From Undibacterium sp049340185 (GTDB lineage Bacteria; Pseudomonadota; Gammaproteobacteria; Burkholderiales; Burkholderiaceae_D): DNA of 64,000 bases. Made by a program: the position numbers and the translations under genes. The notes below the pieces were generated by a model. It was not told the origin of the DNA, searched no databases, and was given only the letters and a program-made list of their open reading frames with translations. This document shows, piece after piece, positions 7,485-16,603 of the stretch; positions within the stretch are counted from its first letter, which is position 1; every line of letters starts with the position of its first letter. Location: NCBI RefSeq assembly GCF_049340185.1, contig NZ_JBMPPC010000003.1:1-64000 (forward strand), in the 5' to 3' direction.

Positions 7485-9055
7485 CTTTAGCAGTGAAGCA
7501 AACGAATGCAAGCTCAGATGCGATGGTATCGACCAGCGCAATGACGAACATAATGACAAGCGCAGCGGCAAAAAAAATCGCGGGCCAACTGATCATGATA
7601 CGCATGCCGGGTACCTCGCTTGATGCGGAGATGGCGCAATTTTTACGTGATAATCATATCCGCGCAGTTTGCCTGTTTCGCCAGAATATGATCGATGCTC
7701 AGCAGCTATCTAAGTTTACGGCGGATTTGCGAGAAGTCATGGGGCCGGATGCCTTGATTGGTATTGATCAAGAGGGCGGAGCGGTTGTCCGTGCGACCTG
7801 GGTGCCGCAGCCGCCCGCTGCAATGTCGTTGGGCGCCAGCGATGATCCGGAGCTATGTCGGGCAGTGGGGGCGGCGGTAGCGCGTGCTGTGAAGTCTCTG
7901 GGTTTTAACTGGAACTTCGCTCCGGTACTTGACCTCAATAATAACCTCGATAACCCTGTTATCTCTGAACGTTCTTTTGGTTCTGATCCGCAGAAGGCTA
8001 GTCGTTTAGCAATGGCATGGATGGAAGGCAGTTTGTCCGAGGGTGTGGCTTGTTGTGTGAAGCATTTCCCCGGGCATGGCGACACCAATGTCGACTCGCA
8101 TCGTGATTTGCCGACGGTGAATAAGTCGCGTGCAGAACTGGATGCAATGGAGTTTGCACCTTTTCATCTGGCCAAAGAGGCTGCGCCAGCGATGATGACA
8201 GCACACATTGTGTATCCCGCGCTGGATGCCGATTTTCCTGCGACGATGTCGAAAAAAATTCTGACTGGCATCTTGCGTGACGAGTGGAATTATCAGGGTG
8301 TCGTCATTACTGATGGCATGGACATGCACGCGATTGCCGGTCGCTATGGCGCAGGCAAAGCCGCCGTGATTGCCTTGGATGCGGGCGCTGATCTGGTGAT
8401 GGCATTAGGCACTAGGGAAACCCAGATCGAGACACTGGCAGCCTTGGCTGATGCCATACAAACCGGGCAGATTGACGCGGCAGGCTTGCAGCAACGTCTG
8501 GCACGCGTCACCAGACTAACGCAACAGTATCCATGTCAGCAAACGGGGTTTCAAATCGCCTATCAAACCGAAGCACAAGACTTGCAGTTAATGGCAGACG
8601 GCTGGAAGCGCGGATTGACGCCTTACCATAATCCAAAAGCGCCGGTACCCGGTAGTAAAGTCCGCTTGGTGATCAGTGCCAATGTCGTTAGCGATGGCGT
8701 CTCGGAAGCAGGCATTCGCTCCGAAAAAGTCAGCGCGATGTTGAGCGACATTTATGATGTCGATACCGTAGAATTTGATCGGGTAAACGAATTTGACTGG
8801 AGTGCATTACCCGATGATGGCCGATTCACGATACTCGCCTCCACAATCCGTTTGCGTTACAGTGAAAAAATACGTCAGGAGTGGAAGCCCGATTTACATC
8901 TGGTGTTATGGAATCCATTCCAGTCGCTGGACATTCAATCGCCTGCATTGATTACCTATGGTTTTGCTGCGCCAGCGATAGCTGCTGTAGCAGCCTGGTT
9001 CCGTGGAGATATTGTTGCTGAGGGTAAGTTACCAGTGGCTGGTTTTGATGTTTGA
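7481..9055 (+). CDS. GH3-family beta-N-acetylhexosaminidase (NagZ-like, two-domain)
   Basis: The N-terminal barrel has the NagZ signatures GIDQEGGAVVR, KHFPGHGDTNVDSHRDLP (catalytic His-Asp loop) and VVITDGMDMHAI, whose aspartate near residue 277 is the expected nucleophile. At 524 residues it is longer than single-domain NagZ (about 340), and the extra C-terminal region (about 380-524) resembles the second domain found in Bacillus-type GH3 hexosaminidases. No signal peptide is seen, so it should act in the cytoplasm on imported GlcNAc oligomers or GlcNAc-anhMurNAc fragments. Start overlaps the permease stop. The poorly conserved first 30 residues leave some doubt about the exact start. Confidence 0.88.
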   Translation: MTLAVKQTNASSDAMVSTSAMTNIMTSAAAKKIAGQLIMIRMPGTSLDAEMAQFLRDNHIRAVCLFRQNMIDAQQLSKFTADLREVMGPDALIGIDQEGGAVVRATWVPQPPAAMSLGASDDPELCRAVGAAVARAVKSLGFNWNFAPVLDLNNNLDNPVISERSFGSDPQKASRLAMAWMEGSLSEGVACCVKHFPGHGDTNVDSHRDLPTVNKSRAELDAMEFAPFHLAKEAAPAMMTAHIVYPALDADFPATMSKKILTGILRDEWNYQGVVITDGMDMHAIAGRYGAGKAAVIALDAGADLVMALGTRETQIETLAALADAIQTGQIDAAGLQQRLARVTRLTQQYPCQQTGFQIAYQTEAQDLQLMADGWKRGLTPYHNPKAPVPGSKVRLVISANVVSDGVSEAGIRSEKVSAMLSDIYDVDTVEFDRVNEFDWSALPDDGRFTILASTIRLRYSEKIRQEWKPDLHLVLWNPFQSLDIQSPALITYGFAAPAIAAVAAWFRGDIVAEGKLPVAGFDV

Positions 9056-9238
9056 GAAATTTGGTGGAGGGAGTGGTAAGCATGGCGCCCTCCTACTTAT
9101 CTCATCGGAGCTTCTAGAGCCTCTTTAGGTTTTGGATGTATTTGTTGGTGGAGGTATTTCGGACGCCGCGGGGTCGTCACTTCCGGCCTGTCGCTATGAA
9201 ATGTAAAAATGTTAGTTCGAGAGAACATCGGAACAAAA

Positions 9239-10366
9239 ATGGCTCAAGTCCAACTACGCAATATCACCAAACACTACGGCGACACCAAAGTTATCCAAGG
9301 TATCAATCTCGATATCCAGGACGGTGAATTCATTGTTTTTGTCGGTCCCTCAGGCTGTGGAAAATCGACTTTACTACGCATGATCGCCGGATTAGAAGAC
9401 ATCACCGATGGCGAGCTATTCATCGATGGAGAAATAGCCAATGATATCCCGCCAGCCAAGCGCGGTCTGGCGATGGTGTTCCAGTCCTATGCTTTGTATC
9501 CGCATATGACTGTCTATGAAAATATGGCGTTCAGCTTGAAAATGGCAGGACAAAAAAAGCAGCAAGTTGACGATGCCGTTCAGCAGGCTGCTGGCATATT
9601 GCAGATCAGCCATCTGTTGCAACGTAAGCCAAAAGATCTGTCCGGCGGTCAGCGTCAGCGGGTCGCGATTGGTCGTGCGATTGTGCGTCAGCCTAAGCTA
9701 TTTTTATTTGATGAACCACTCTCTAACCTCGATGCTAGTCTGCGTGTGCAGATGCGGATTGAGTTGAGCCGATTGCATCAGGATTTAAAAACGACAATGA
9801 TTTATGTGACCCATGATCAGGTGGAGGCGATGACCTTGGGTCAACGCATTGTCGTCTTCAATGCTGGAAAAATTGAGCAGCTTGGCACGCCATTAGAGTT
9901 ATACGAGCGTCCCGCCAATCTGTTTGTTGCAGGATTTTTAGGCGCGCCGAAAATGAATTTGCTGAGTGCAGAAGTGACCGCACTCAATGGCACGGATGCG
10001 GAGTTCAGGTTAAAAGATGGAACTAGCTTGACCTTGCCTGTGATTGCATCACAAGTCGCCATCGGTGATGTTGTTACGCTGGGCGTGCGTGCAGAGCAAC
10101 TAGCTTTGCCGCATACAATAAGTGGCTCACCGGAAGCGCCTTTATTGCAGATTTCCATCGATTTTGTTGAACATCTGGGTGACGCCTCTGTGATTTACGG
10201 ACACCTCGCCAATGCTAAGAATGATCAGCAAAGCCTTTCGATTAAATTGAATGCGGATCTGTGTGCGACCTTGCCCGCGTTAAAGGCGGGTAGCCAGATC
10301 GATGTCGCGATCCCTTTATCGCGCTGCCATTTGTTTGATGCCACAGGCAAGGTTTGTGGTGCCTAG
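9239..10366 (+). CDS. Sugar ABC transporter ATP-binding protein (UgpC/MsmX/MalK type)
   Basis: The 375-residue ATPase has Walker A (GPSGCGKST), Q-loop, signature LSGGQRQRVAIGRAI, Walker B (LFLFDEPLSNLD) and H-loop (YVTHDQVEAMTLG), followed by a C-terminal TOBE/OB regulatory domain. It would energise the two permeases at 5788-7484. The ATG at 9239 (MAQVQLRNITKHYGD) fits family starts better than an upstream in-frame ATG at 9209. It is separated from the hexosaminidase by 183 bp that hold a GGAGGG/CCCTCC hairpin (near 9067-9093), so it may have its own transcript. Confidence 0.92.
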   Translation: MAQVQLRNITKHYGDTKVIQGINLDIQDGEFIVFVGPSGCGKSTLLRMIAGLEDITDGELFIDGEIANDIPPAKRGLAMVFQSYALYPHMTVYENMAFSLKMAGQKKQQVDDAVQQAAGILQISHLLQRKPKDLSGGQRQRVAIGRAIVRQPKLFLFDEPLSNLDASLRVQMRIELSRLHQDLKTTMIYVTHDQVEAMTLGQRIVVFNAGKIEQLGTPLELYERPANLFVAGFLGAPKMNLLSAEVTALNGTDAEFRLKDGTSLTLPVIASQVAIGDVVTLGVRAEQLALPHTISGSPEAPLLQISIDFVEHLGDASVIYGHLANAKNDQQSLSIKLNADLCATLPALKAGSQIDVAIPLSRCHLFDATGKVCGA

Positions 10367-10394
10367 ATGATTTGTGCAGTCGGCCCGGAAGAAC

Positions 10395-10427
10395 TAAAAA
10401 ACGCATTTTGTTTTTTTGAGAATGCGC
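10395..10427 (-). terminator. Rho-independent terminator of the AmpG-like gene
   Basis: On the minus strand, GCGCATT (10427-10421) pairs with AATGCGT (10407-10401) and is followed by a run of six T. It lies 53 bases after the stop of the permease gene and between two convergent genes. Confidence 0.7.
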
Positions 10428-10479
10428 TTCAGGGTAGTTGATGGTTGCTAGTCTTAAGTAGCACTCTGCAACAGGCTGA

Positions 10480-11760
10480 TCAGGCTATTTCAGCTACTTT
10501 CTGTTCATCCTTGATTTTTAAAAATCGCGATAAAATCAAGACCGGTACTGCAGAAATCAGTGCCCAGATAAAGAAATTTTTATACCCCAAGGCAATCTGG
10601 ATATCGCCACTGATCATTTTAAAAATAATGAAACCCAACTGCATAATACCAGAGCCCAATGCGTAATGTGCGGTCTGGTATTTGCCAACCGCCACCACCT
10701 GCATGATGAATAAAATAATGCCGACAAAGCCAAAACCATAACCAAACATTTCTATACACAATGCAGCAGTAATGATGCCGAGATTGTCAGGCAAACTGCT
10801 GCTCAGGAAAACAAATACCAAAATAGGCAGGTTCATCGCGATAATGAGATAAGGTAGTGCGCGCTTTAGTCCCAGCCATGAGGTGAAATAACCGCCGAGG
10901 ACACTACCTGTTAAAAATGCGATGGTTCCCGCAGTGCCGTACACGATACCGACTTCATCGGTGGTTAAACCCAAACCACCAAGCTCTTTGGCCTCCCGCA
11001 AAAATAGCGGCCCTATGGTTTGTACCTGGCCTTCTCCAGCACGGAACAAGATGATGAAAATGATGGCAATCCAGATGCCTGGCTTTTGAAAAAAATCAAT
11101 GATGACGTCTTTCAAAATCCAGAATGCACCTTTGAGTGAGGTTTCCATCGGCGCATTTTTTGTCCCCGGCAGTGCCCACAAATTGTAGAGCGCAAGCACG
11201 ATCAGCATCACGCTGAGAATCCCGAAAATGATCATCCATGCATGTGCCGGGTCCATATGTTTTTCGAGATAGCCAGCTAAATAAACTAAGCCGCCTAAAG
11301 AAAAAAATCGGGCCGCGTTAAAAAATGCGCCTTGCCATCCTGCGTAGGCGGCCTGCTGTTTATTGCTGAGACTTGCCATGTACAAACCGTCGCAGGCAAT
11401 GTCGTGAGTTGCAGAGGCAAACGCCACCACCGCGAGTAAGGCAATACTGACCGCGAAATACATGGGTAATTGCAGCGAGAGTGCGACCAGACCCAAGCTT
11501 ACGCCACCGATGAGCTGAAAAATAACCACGACGGATTTTTTACTACTGGCCAGCTCCAGAAGTGGACTCCATAAGGATTTGAATACCCAGGCAGCACCGA
11601 TTAGTCCGGTCCATCGTGCGATCTGATCGTTGGGCATCCCCATACTTTTGTACATCAGGCCCGCGACCAATGCGACGGCATAAAATGGTAAGCCTTGCGC
11701 AAAATACAGCGTGGGAATCCAGCGCATAGGATGTCGGCGAGTGGTCTGTTCAGTGGTCAT
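10480..11760 (-). CDS. AmpG-like major facilitator permease
   Basis: This 426-residue inner-membrane protein has about 12 hydrophobic segments. It begins MRWIPTLYFAQGLPFYAVAL, a pattern of the AmpG/PAT subgroup of the MFS, which imports muropeptides or acetyl-CoA-type ligands. It is convergent to the sugar ABC operon, with its own promoter at 11871-11899. Next to NagA, a GlcNAc-type kinase and cytoplasmic hexosaminidase, a role in uptake of GlcNAc or cell-wall sugar fragments is plausible (inference). Similar permeases (NagP) occur in GlcNAc clusters of other proteobacteria. Confidence 0.8.
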   Translation of the reverse strand: MTTEQTTRRHPMRWIPTLYFAQGLPFYAVALVAGLMYKSMGMPNDQIARWTGLIGAAWVFKSLWSPLLELASSKKSVVVIFQLIGGVSLGLVALSLQLPMYFAVSIALLAVVAFASATHDIACDGLYMASLSNKQQAAYAGWQGAFFNAARFFSLGGLVYLAGYLEKHMDPAHAWMIIFGILSVMLIVLALYNLWALPGTKNAPMETSLKGAFWILKDVIIDFFQKPGIWIAIIFIILFRAGEGQVQTIGPLFLREAKELGGLGLTTDEVGIVYGTAGTIAFLTGSVLGGYFTSWLGLKRALPYLIIAMNLPILVFVFLSSSLPDNLGIITAALCIEMFGYGFGFVGIILFIMQVVAVGKYQTAHYALGSGIMQLGFIIFKMISGDIQIALGYKNFFIWALISAVPVLILSRFLKIKDEQKVAEIA

Positions 11761-11803
11761 CGTGATGGTCCCTCAAGGTGTGGGGCGGGTAGTCAAGCTA
11801 ACG

Positions 11804-11915
11804 TGGTTTTGTTTGATTCAATGCTTTGCGTAAGCAGTAGAAGAATCAAAGCAAAATTGTTTCAGCGCACAACATACAAGGCACACAAAAACAGGTCAAC
11901 TGGTTTTGTTTGATT
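11804..11915 (-). promoter_or_regulatory. Promoter of the AmpG-like gene with two 15-bp repeat sites
   Basis: On the minus strand a -35 box TTGACC (11899-11894) and a -10 box TATGTT (11876-11871) are separated by 17 bp. The exact 15-mer TGGTTTTGTTTGATT (plus-strand reading) occurs at 11804-11818 and 11901-11915, 97 bp apart. One copy abuts the -35 box and the other lies about 50 bp into the transcript. Both are preceded by GTCAA. The pair looks like operator sites of an unidentified regulator. Confidence 0.5.
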
Positions 11916-12437
11916 AATGCCACTTTAATTCCACTGATGCGATATTTGGTCGATGAATTGATTAACTTCACTTAAATTTGCATTAAATCCTTTTATATCA
12001 GTTAAATAAATTTTTTTGTATTTCCTTAGATGTTGTGACTTTGCTGCAAAAAATATCAAATTGGGGAACTGGTATGGTGATTTTTTTTTGCTGAAAAATG
12101 CAGCAGTCTGAACTAGGTGAGCGTGCTGCGAATATTTTTTGCATTCTGAATCAGCATATGTTTGATCGGTCTGAGGGCGGATTGTTGCAAACACTGGTAT
12201 TTGCACAGCCTTGCCGGAGGGCTCCGTTTAACGACGCTGTAGCATCCTTGACCTAGTTATTGATTATGGCTTGCCGCTTGAGTACTCATAGCCTGAAAAA
12301 TGAGTGAGATTGGTCTGCAAGTGAGACGTGTCAATAAAATGTACAAATAAGATGAGCAAATAAGATGCGCCGATGCTGGTCAGCGCATCCTTACTTTCTC
12401 GATGAATAAATCTGCAGAGCAGTTTTTGATTGACCAC
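11914..12437. other. Gene-free stretch between the AmpG-like and EamA genes
   Basis: No convincing gene is visible. It holds an 11-bp direct repeat CAAATAAGATG (12344-12354 and 12357-12367) and an inverted repeat GATGCGC/GCGCATC (12364-12370 and 12383-12389), which may form a weak terminator hairpin for the EamA gene on the minus strand. A 93-codon minus-strand open frame (11925-12206) starts with GTG, lacks a ribosome binding site and resembles no family known to me. Confidence 0.5.
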
Positions 12438-13313
12438 CTACACTTTTGTCGGTTTGACGACCAGGGCGACGCCGAGCAGGGCGATCATCATGCCGATAGC
12501 GGCTGTCATGGTAAATTTTTCGCCAAACATTAACCAGGCCATGACGGCGGTGACCGGTGGAACCAGGTACATATAGCTGGTGACTTTGGTGGCTTCACCG
12601 TGACGTATCAGGATAAACAAGACCGAGATGCCGACGCCGGATAGTACAAAGACGGACCATGCCATTGCAGCAAAAAATTGTGGTGTCCATTGAATAGTTT
12701 GTGTTTCCAGCAGCAGGGCGAATGGCAATGTCAGCAATAGCGACGCAGCGAACTGGATCACCTGGCCGGTGCGCACGTCAAACGAGGGGCAGGTTTTCTT
12801 TTGGTAGAGTGTTCCTATCGTCATTGATAGCAATGCCATGACGGCTAGCGCAATGCTGCCGCCAGATAGACCGACAACTGAAATTTTATTGGCGACGACC
12901 AGGCCAACGCCGAGCAGACCAAAGCCCAGACCTAGCCATTGCTTGCCTTGCGTTTTTTCACCAATCGCGGGGCCGAGTATCGCGGTCAGAATAGGTTGGG
13001 TATTGACAATCAGGGCAGCGAGACCTGCGGGCATGCCGAGTTTGACAGCACACCAGACGCCACCAAGATAGCCCGCCTGCATGAGTATGCCCGCCACGGC
13101 GATATGCGGCCAGGCCTGACGTGCAGGCCAGGGAGCACGCATGCTTATCCCAAGCACGCCCATGAACAAAATAACGCCGAGATAGCGCAGGCAGAGGAAA
13201 GTCAATGGCTCAGCGTACGGCAAGCCATATTTAGCAACAACATAACCAGAAGCCCAGATGAAAATAAAAATAACAGGAGCGAAGCGAAGCAGGGGAGATT
13301 TGTGTGAAGTCAT
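12438..13313 (-). CDS. EamA/DMT-family transporter
   Basis: The 291-residue protein has about ten hydrophobic segments in two EamA repeats, starting FAPVIFIFIWASGYVVAKYG and ending with MIALLGVALVVKP. Such drug/metabolite transporters export amino acids or other small metabolites; the substrate cannot be told from sequence. The ATG at 13313 (MTSHKSPLLRF) was preferred over a TTG at 13409 because the extra upstream residues look unrelated to the family. It is a single gene, same strand as sodB and separated from it by a terminator. Confidence 0.82.
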   Translation of the reverse strand: MTSHKSPLLRFAPVIFIFIWASGYVVAKYGLPYAEPLTFLCLRYLGVILFMGVLGISMRAPWPARQAWPHIAVAGILMQAGYLGGVWCAVKLGMPAGLAALIVNTQPILTAILGPAIGEKTQGKQWLGLGFGLLGVGLVVANKISVVGLSGGSIALAVMALLSMTIGTLYQKKTCPSFDVRTGQVIQFAASLLLTLPFALLLETQTIQWTPQFFAAMAWSVFVLSGVGISVLFILIRHGEATKVTSYMYLVPPVTAVMAWLMFGEKFTMTAAIGMMIALLGVALVVKPTKV

Positions 13314-13429
13314 TGAACAGGATACAAGCCAGCAGGATGAAAAAATACTGACGAAGCTAATTGAAAAAACCTGCCGTATTTTCACATGAAACGCTTCTGT
13401 CTTGGACAAAGCAGGACGAATTAACAGAT

Positions 13430-13471
13430 GAAAAAAACCTGCATTTATGCGAGATAAGTGCAGGTTTTTTC
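13430..13471 (-). terminator. Bidirectional rho-independent terminator after sodB
   Basis: ACCTGCA (13437-13443) and TGCAGGT (13459-13465) are inverted, with an A-run on the left and a T-run on the right, so the hairpin can end transcription in both directions. On the minus strand it lies about 125 bases after the sodB stop. Confidence 0.75.
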
Positions 13472-13594
13472 ATGTACCTTGAATGTGTTTTTTGTGCGTT
13501 TTTGTGTATTGCTCAGCACCAGTGTGCGCTGGTCAGGTCAACAATACATCACGATCCAATCAAAGTCGGGTCAGCTCACCCAGCTTAAGTTAGC

Positions 13595-14173
13595 TTAGCC
13601 CAGATTGGCCGCAGCAAAATCCCAGTTGACCAAAGCCCAGAATGCTTCCAGGTATTTTGGACGTGCATTGCGGTAGTCGATGTAGTAAGCGTGTTCCCAC
13701 AGATCACAAGTCACGAGTGGCTTGTCTGTCGTAGTCAGCGGCGTTGCTGCGTTCGATGTGTTGACGATATCTAAGCTGCCGTCCGCTTTTTTTACCAGCC
13801 ATGTCCATGAAGAACCGAAATTACCGATACAGGATTTGGTGAAGGCGTCTTTGAAAGCATCGAATGAGCCCCATTTTGCGTTGATGGCGTCAGCCAGTGC
13901 ACCGCTTGGTGTGCCGCCGCCATTTGGCTTCAAACCGTTCCAGTAGAACGTGTGATTCCAGATCTGAGCAGAATTATTGAATACGCCACCGGAGGATTTT
14001 TTTACGATTTCTTCCAGAGAAGAGTTTTCAAACTCTGTCCCTTTGATCAGGTTGTTCAGATTGGTCACATAGGTCTGGTGGTGTTTGCCGTAGTGATATT
14101 CCAAAGTTTCTTTGGAGATATGTGGTGCCAAAGCGTCCAGTGCATAGGGCAATGCCGGTAGGGTATGTTCCAT
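13595..14173 (-). CDS. sodB: Superoxide dismutase, iron type
   Basis: The 192-residue cytoplasmic enzyme converts superoxide to hydrogen peroxide and oxygen. Metal ligands are seen in EYHYGKHHQTYV (His), NHTFYWNGL (His) and DLWEHAYYIDYRN (Asp and His). The glutamine in NNSAQIWNHTFYWN is at the position typical of iron-type SODs. The start was set at the ATG at 14173 (MEHTLPALPYALD) because AGGAAG lies just upstream; a longer open frame adds about 20 unrelated residues. It is likely monocistronic. Confidence 0.95.
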   Translation of the reverse strand: MEHTLPALPYALDALAPHISKETLEYHYGKHHQTYVTNLNNLIKGTEFENSSLEEIVKKSSGGVFNNSAQIWNHTFYWNGLKPNGGGTPSGALADAINAKWGSFDAFKDAFTKSCIGNFGSSWTWLVKKADGSLDIVNTSNAATPLTTTDKPLVTCDLWEHAYYIDYRNARPKYLEAFWALVNWDFAAANLG

Positions 14174-14436
14174 TGTGCTTCCTTTGTTGTTCGTGGTTCG
14201 GGGAAAACCTTCATTGTAATAGCTTAATGCCATGCTTGCAGCTATGTGATGATTTTCAAGGCGGAATCTGTTTTTTTTGACTCAGAAAAAAAGTAAAAAA
14301 TACTTGAATCCATTTCCCGATAGCTTACGTAAATTCATTTGACTAACACAGTCTCAGGTCGGCAAGCGGTGTCAACGCTGGTCGTTGCCATATCGCGATG
14401 CACGACCTTCTACCTCACACTTATCAGGAGATTTGA

Positions 14437-14967
14437 ATGAAAACAGCCCTTCGCTTACTTTCCGGCGCATCGATCATTGCTGCTATGGCTGCTTGCAGTT
14501 CCGCGATGAAAGCACCAGACGCTCCCGCCGCTGTTACGGTGCCCGCCGGTAATAAATTAGTGCTGAGCCTGCGTGGTGCGGGTGACCTGACTTATGAGTG
14601 CCGAGTCAAGGCTGCGATGCCAGGCGCATATGAGTGGGTTTTTGCTGGCCCGACTGCGGTGTTGTCCGATCAGAACGGTAAGGTGCTTGGTAAATATTAT
14701 GCTGGCCCGACCTGGGAATCCAATGACGGTAGCAAAGTCACTGGCAAGCAATTAGCTACTGCACCAGGCGCTGCGAATGCGATTCCACTGCAACTAGTCA
14801 AAGCGAATCCCTCAACGGGGAGCGGTGTGATGACGGATATTACCTACATTCAGCGCTTGAATACCATGGGTGGTGTTGCGCCGTCGGACAGCTGTGCTGC
14901 GGATAATGTCGGGGCTAAAAAACTGGTCAAATATCAAGCGGACTATTTGTTTTACAAGGCGAATTAA
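14437..14967 (+). CDS. DUF3455-family putative lipoprotein
   Basis: The 176-residue protein starts with a lipoprotein-like signal, LLSGASIIAAMAACSS, with the lipobox cysteine at about residue 20. The rest matches the DUF3455 pattern: VPAGNKLVLSLRGAGDLTYECR near the start, YYAGPTWESNDGSKVTGK in the middle and a closing YQADYLFYKAN. The family is widespread in proteobacteria and without a known role. AGGAG lies about eight bases before the ATG. It is flanked by divergent sodB and convergent xseA and is probably transcribed alone. Confidence 0.8.
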   Translation: MKTALRLLSGASIIAAMAACSSAMKAPDAPAAVTVPAGNKLVLSLRGAGDLTYECRVKAAMPGAYEWVFAGPTAVLSDQNGKVLGKYYAGPTWESNDGSKVTGKQLATAPGAANAIPLQLVKANPSTGSGVMTDITYIQRLNTMGGVAPSDSCAADNVGAKKLVKYQADYLFYKAN

Positions 14968-14974
14968 CTTCAGG

Positions 14975-15011
14975 CTGACTGACATTCAAACCCGTGCTGT
15001 ATGTCAGTCAG
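14975..15011. terminator. Hairpin between convergent genes
   Basis: A perfect 11-bp inverted repeat, CTGACTGACAT (14975-14985) and ATGTCAGTCAG (15001-15011), begins seven bases after the DUF3455 gene and ends 57 bases from the xseA stop. No T-run follows on either strand, so it is a terminator-like structure without the usual tail. Confidence 0.5.
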
Positions 15012-15067
15012 TGATATGCCAGTGAATAGTATCAGTGAATGAGGTCAAGAATCTGCATCATTCCGTG

Positions 15068-16429
15068 TTAATCCAAACTGGTTTGTACGCTGCTAATGCC
15101 AATTTCCGCTGCGCCGTCGGCAAGACGTACAGAGACTAGGCTATGTGCTTGCAGATGTTTACTTGAACGTATCAGCTTACCTTTGTGGTCGCTGAGAATC
15201 GCATAGCCCCGCTCAAGAGTTCTTTGAGGATTCAGCATTTCCAGCTGGGCGCTGAGATGCGTTAATGTCTGTCTTTGCGTGTCTGTCTGAAGCTGAATAG
15301 CGGAGGCAAATCGTCTTTGCTGTTCTAGCAGCCGCTGGCGTTCCTGGTCGAAATCGGGGCGTTGTGCAGTGAGCCTGGTGCGCAAATTGGCGAGTCGTGA
15401 ATGCGCATGCTGACGCGGCATGGCACTTGCATAACGCAGGCTCTGAGCAGCGCTTTCCAAAGCCAGACGTTTGGCCTGAATAGCATTGATCGGGCTGACC
15501 AGGCGTCGTGTCAGCCAATCGAGAGTCTGATTGTGAGCGGCTAGTTGCCTTTGCATGGCACGCTCAGCATGCCGGCGATATTGCAGCAGATGATCCAGCC
15601 AGTCGGCTCGCGGCGTTGCAGCTAATTCTGCGGCGGCGGTTGGTGTTGCGGCCCGCACATCGGCCACGAAATCGGCAATCGTAAAATCGGTTTCATGCCC
15701 TACACCGCTAATTACAGGCATCGCGCAGTTCACGATGGTTCTGGCGACGATTTCTTCATTAAACGCCCATAAATCTTCAATGCTGCCACCACCTCGGCAG
15801 ACTAATAAGACATCACATTCCTCTCTTGCTGAGGCCGTGGCGATGGCTTGTGCAATTTTATTTGCGGCACCTTCACCTTGCACTGGAGTCGGATACAAAA
15901 TCACGCGGACATGCGGTGCGCGCCTTTGCAAGGTAGTCAGGATGTCACGTAGTGCAGCGGCCTGCGGGCTGCTCACGATACCGATGGTCTTCACAAAAAC
16001 CGGAATAGGGCGTTTACGTTCTGTATCGAATAACCCCTCCTCATTCAGTCGGGCTTTCAATTGCAGAAATGCCTCGTATAAATTGCCCATACCGGCACGT
16101 CGTATCGCTTCGACGTTAATCTGATAATCGCCGCGAGGGGCATATAAGCTGACCAGGGCACGGACTTCTACCTTGTCACCTTCGCGTGGCATGAAATCGG
16201 CGTATTGGGCGCGGCCGCGAAACATCACGGCGCGCACCTGCGCTCCGGCATCCTTCAGGGTGAAATACCAATGTCCAGATGCGGCGCGGGTGAAATTCGA
16301 TATTTCGCCGGAAACCCACGTCAATGGGATGTTTCGCTCCAATAATTGCGCCACTGCTTGATTCAGCGCCGACACTGTGATCACGGAGGGCGTGGTTATT
16401 GGGCTTGGGGAATGAAATTCAAAGGTCAT
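15068..16429 (-). CDS. xseA: Exodeoxyribonuclease VII large subunit
   Basis: The 453-residue protein is the catalytic subunit of exonuclease VII, which degrades single-stranded DNA together with many XseB copies. The N-terminal OB fold (about residues 18-115; LTWVSGEISNFTRAASGHWYFTLKD) is followed by the conserved catalytic region (VLLVCRGGGSIEDLWAFNEE and SGVGHETDFTIADFVAD) and a long coiled-coil arm. Length is normal. No xseB is next to it. Its start faces the DnaA-box array, 175 bp from the first unit. Confidence 0.95.
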   Translation of the reverse strand: MTFEFHSPSPITTPSVITVSALNQAVAQLLERNIPLTWVSGEISNFTRAASGHWYFTLKDAGAQVRAVMFRGRAQYADFMPREGDKVEVRALVSLYAPRGDYQINVEAIRRAGMGNLYEAFLQLKARLNEEGLFDTERKRPIPVFVKTIGIVSSPQAAALRDILTTLQRRAPHVRVILYPTPVQGEGAANKIAQAIATASAREECDVLLVCRGGGSIEDLWAFNEEIVARTIVNCAMPVISGVGHETDFTIADFVADVRAATPTAAAELAATPRADWLDHLLQYRRHAERAMQRQLAAHNQTLDWLTRRLVSPINAIQAKRLALESAAQSLRYASAMPRQHAHSRLANLRTRLTAQRPDFDQERQRLLEQQRRFASAIQLQTDTQRQTLTHLSAQLEMLNPQRTLERGYAILSDHKGKLIRSSKHLQAHSLVSVRLADGAAEIGISSVQTSLD

Positions 16430-16554
16430 AAAGCGCTTGAGGGTAAAAGCTGTCCACAGAAAGTGGCGGCGGTCATCAGAATGTCATTAAGTGTTGCGTA
16501 TGTCAAAAGCAATCGAGAATCTAGACTTAAGTAGTTGATTTTTAAAGGAATAAA

Positions 16555-16580
16555 CTTTTGCCCGTTTTTTGGGCAAAAAG
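16555..16580. repeat. Hairpin at the left edge of the DnaA-box region
   Basis: CTTTTGCCC (16555-16563) and GGGCAAAAAG (16571-16580) form a strong stem around a T-rich loop in otherwise AT-rich DNA. It lies between the xseA start and the first repeat unit. It may separate transcription from the array or be part of it. Confidence 0.55.
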
Positions 16581-16603
16581 GGAAAGTCCTTATAAATCAA
16601 GGG

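Noticed and set aside
9067..9093. GGAGGG/CCCTCC hairpin after the hexosaminidase gene as a terminator
   Set aside because: The stem is short with a long loop and no T-run, so it was noted only in the ATPase entry.
11925..12206. A 93-codon minus-strand open frame in the gap between the AmpG-like and EamA genes
   Set aside because: It starts with GTG, has no ribosome binding site, low-quality composition and no family resemblance; treated as chance.
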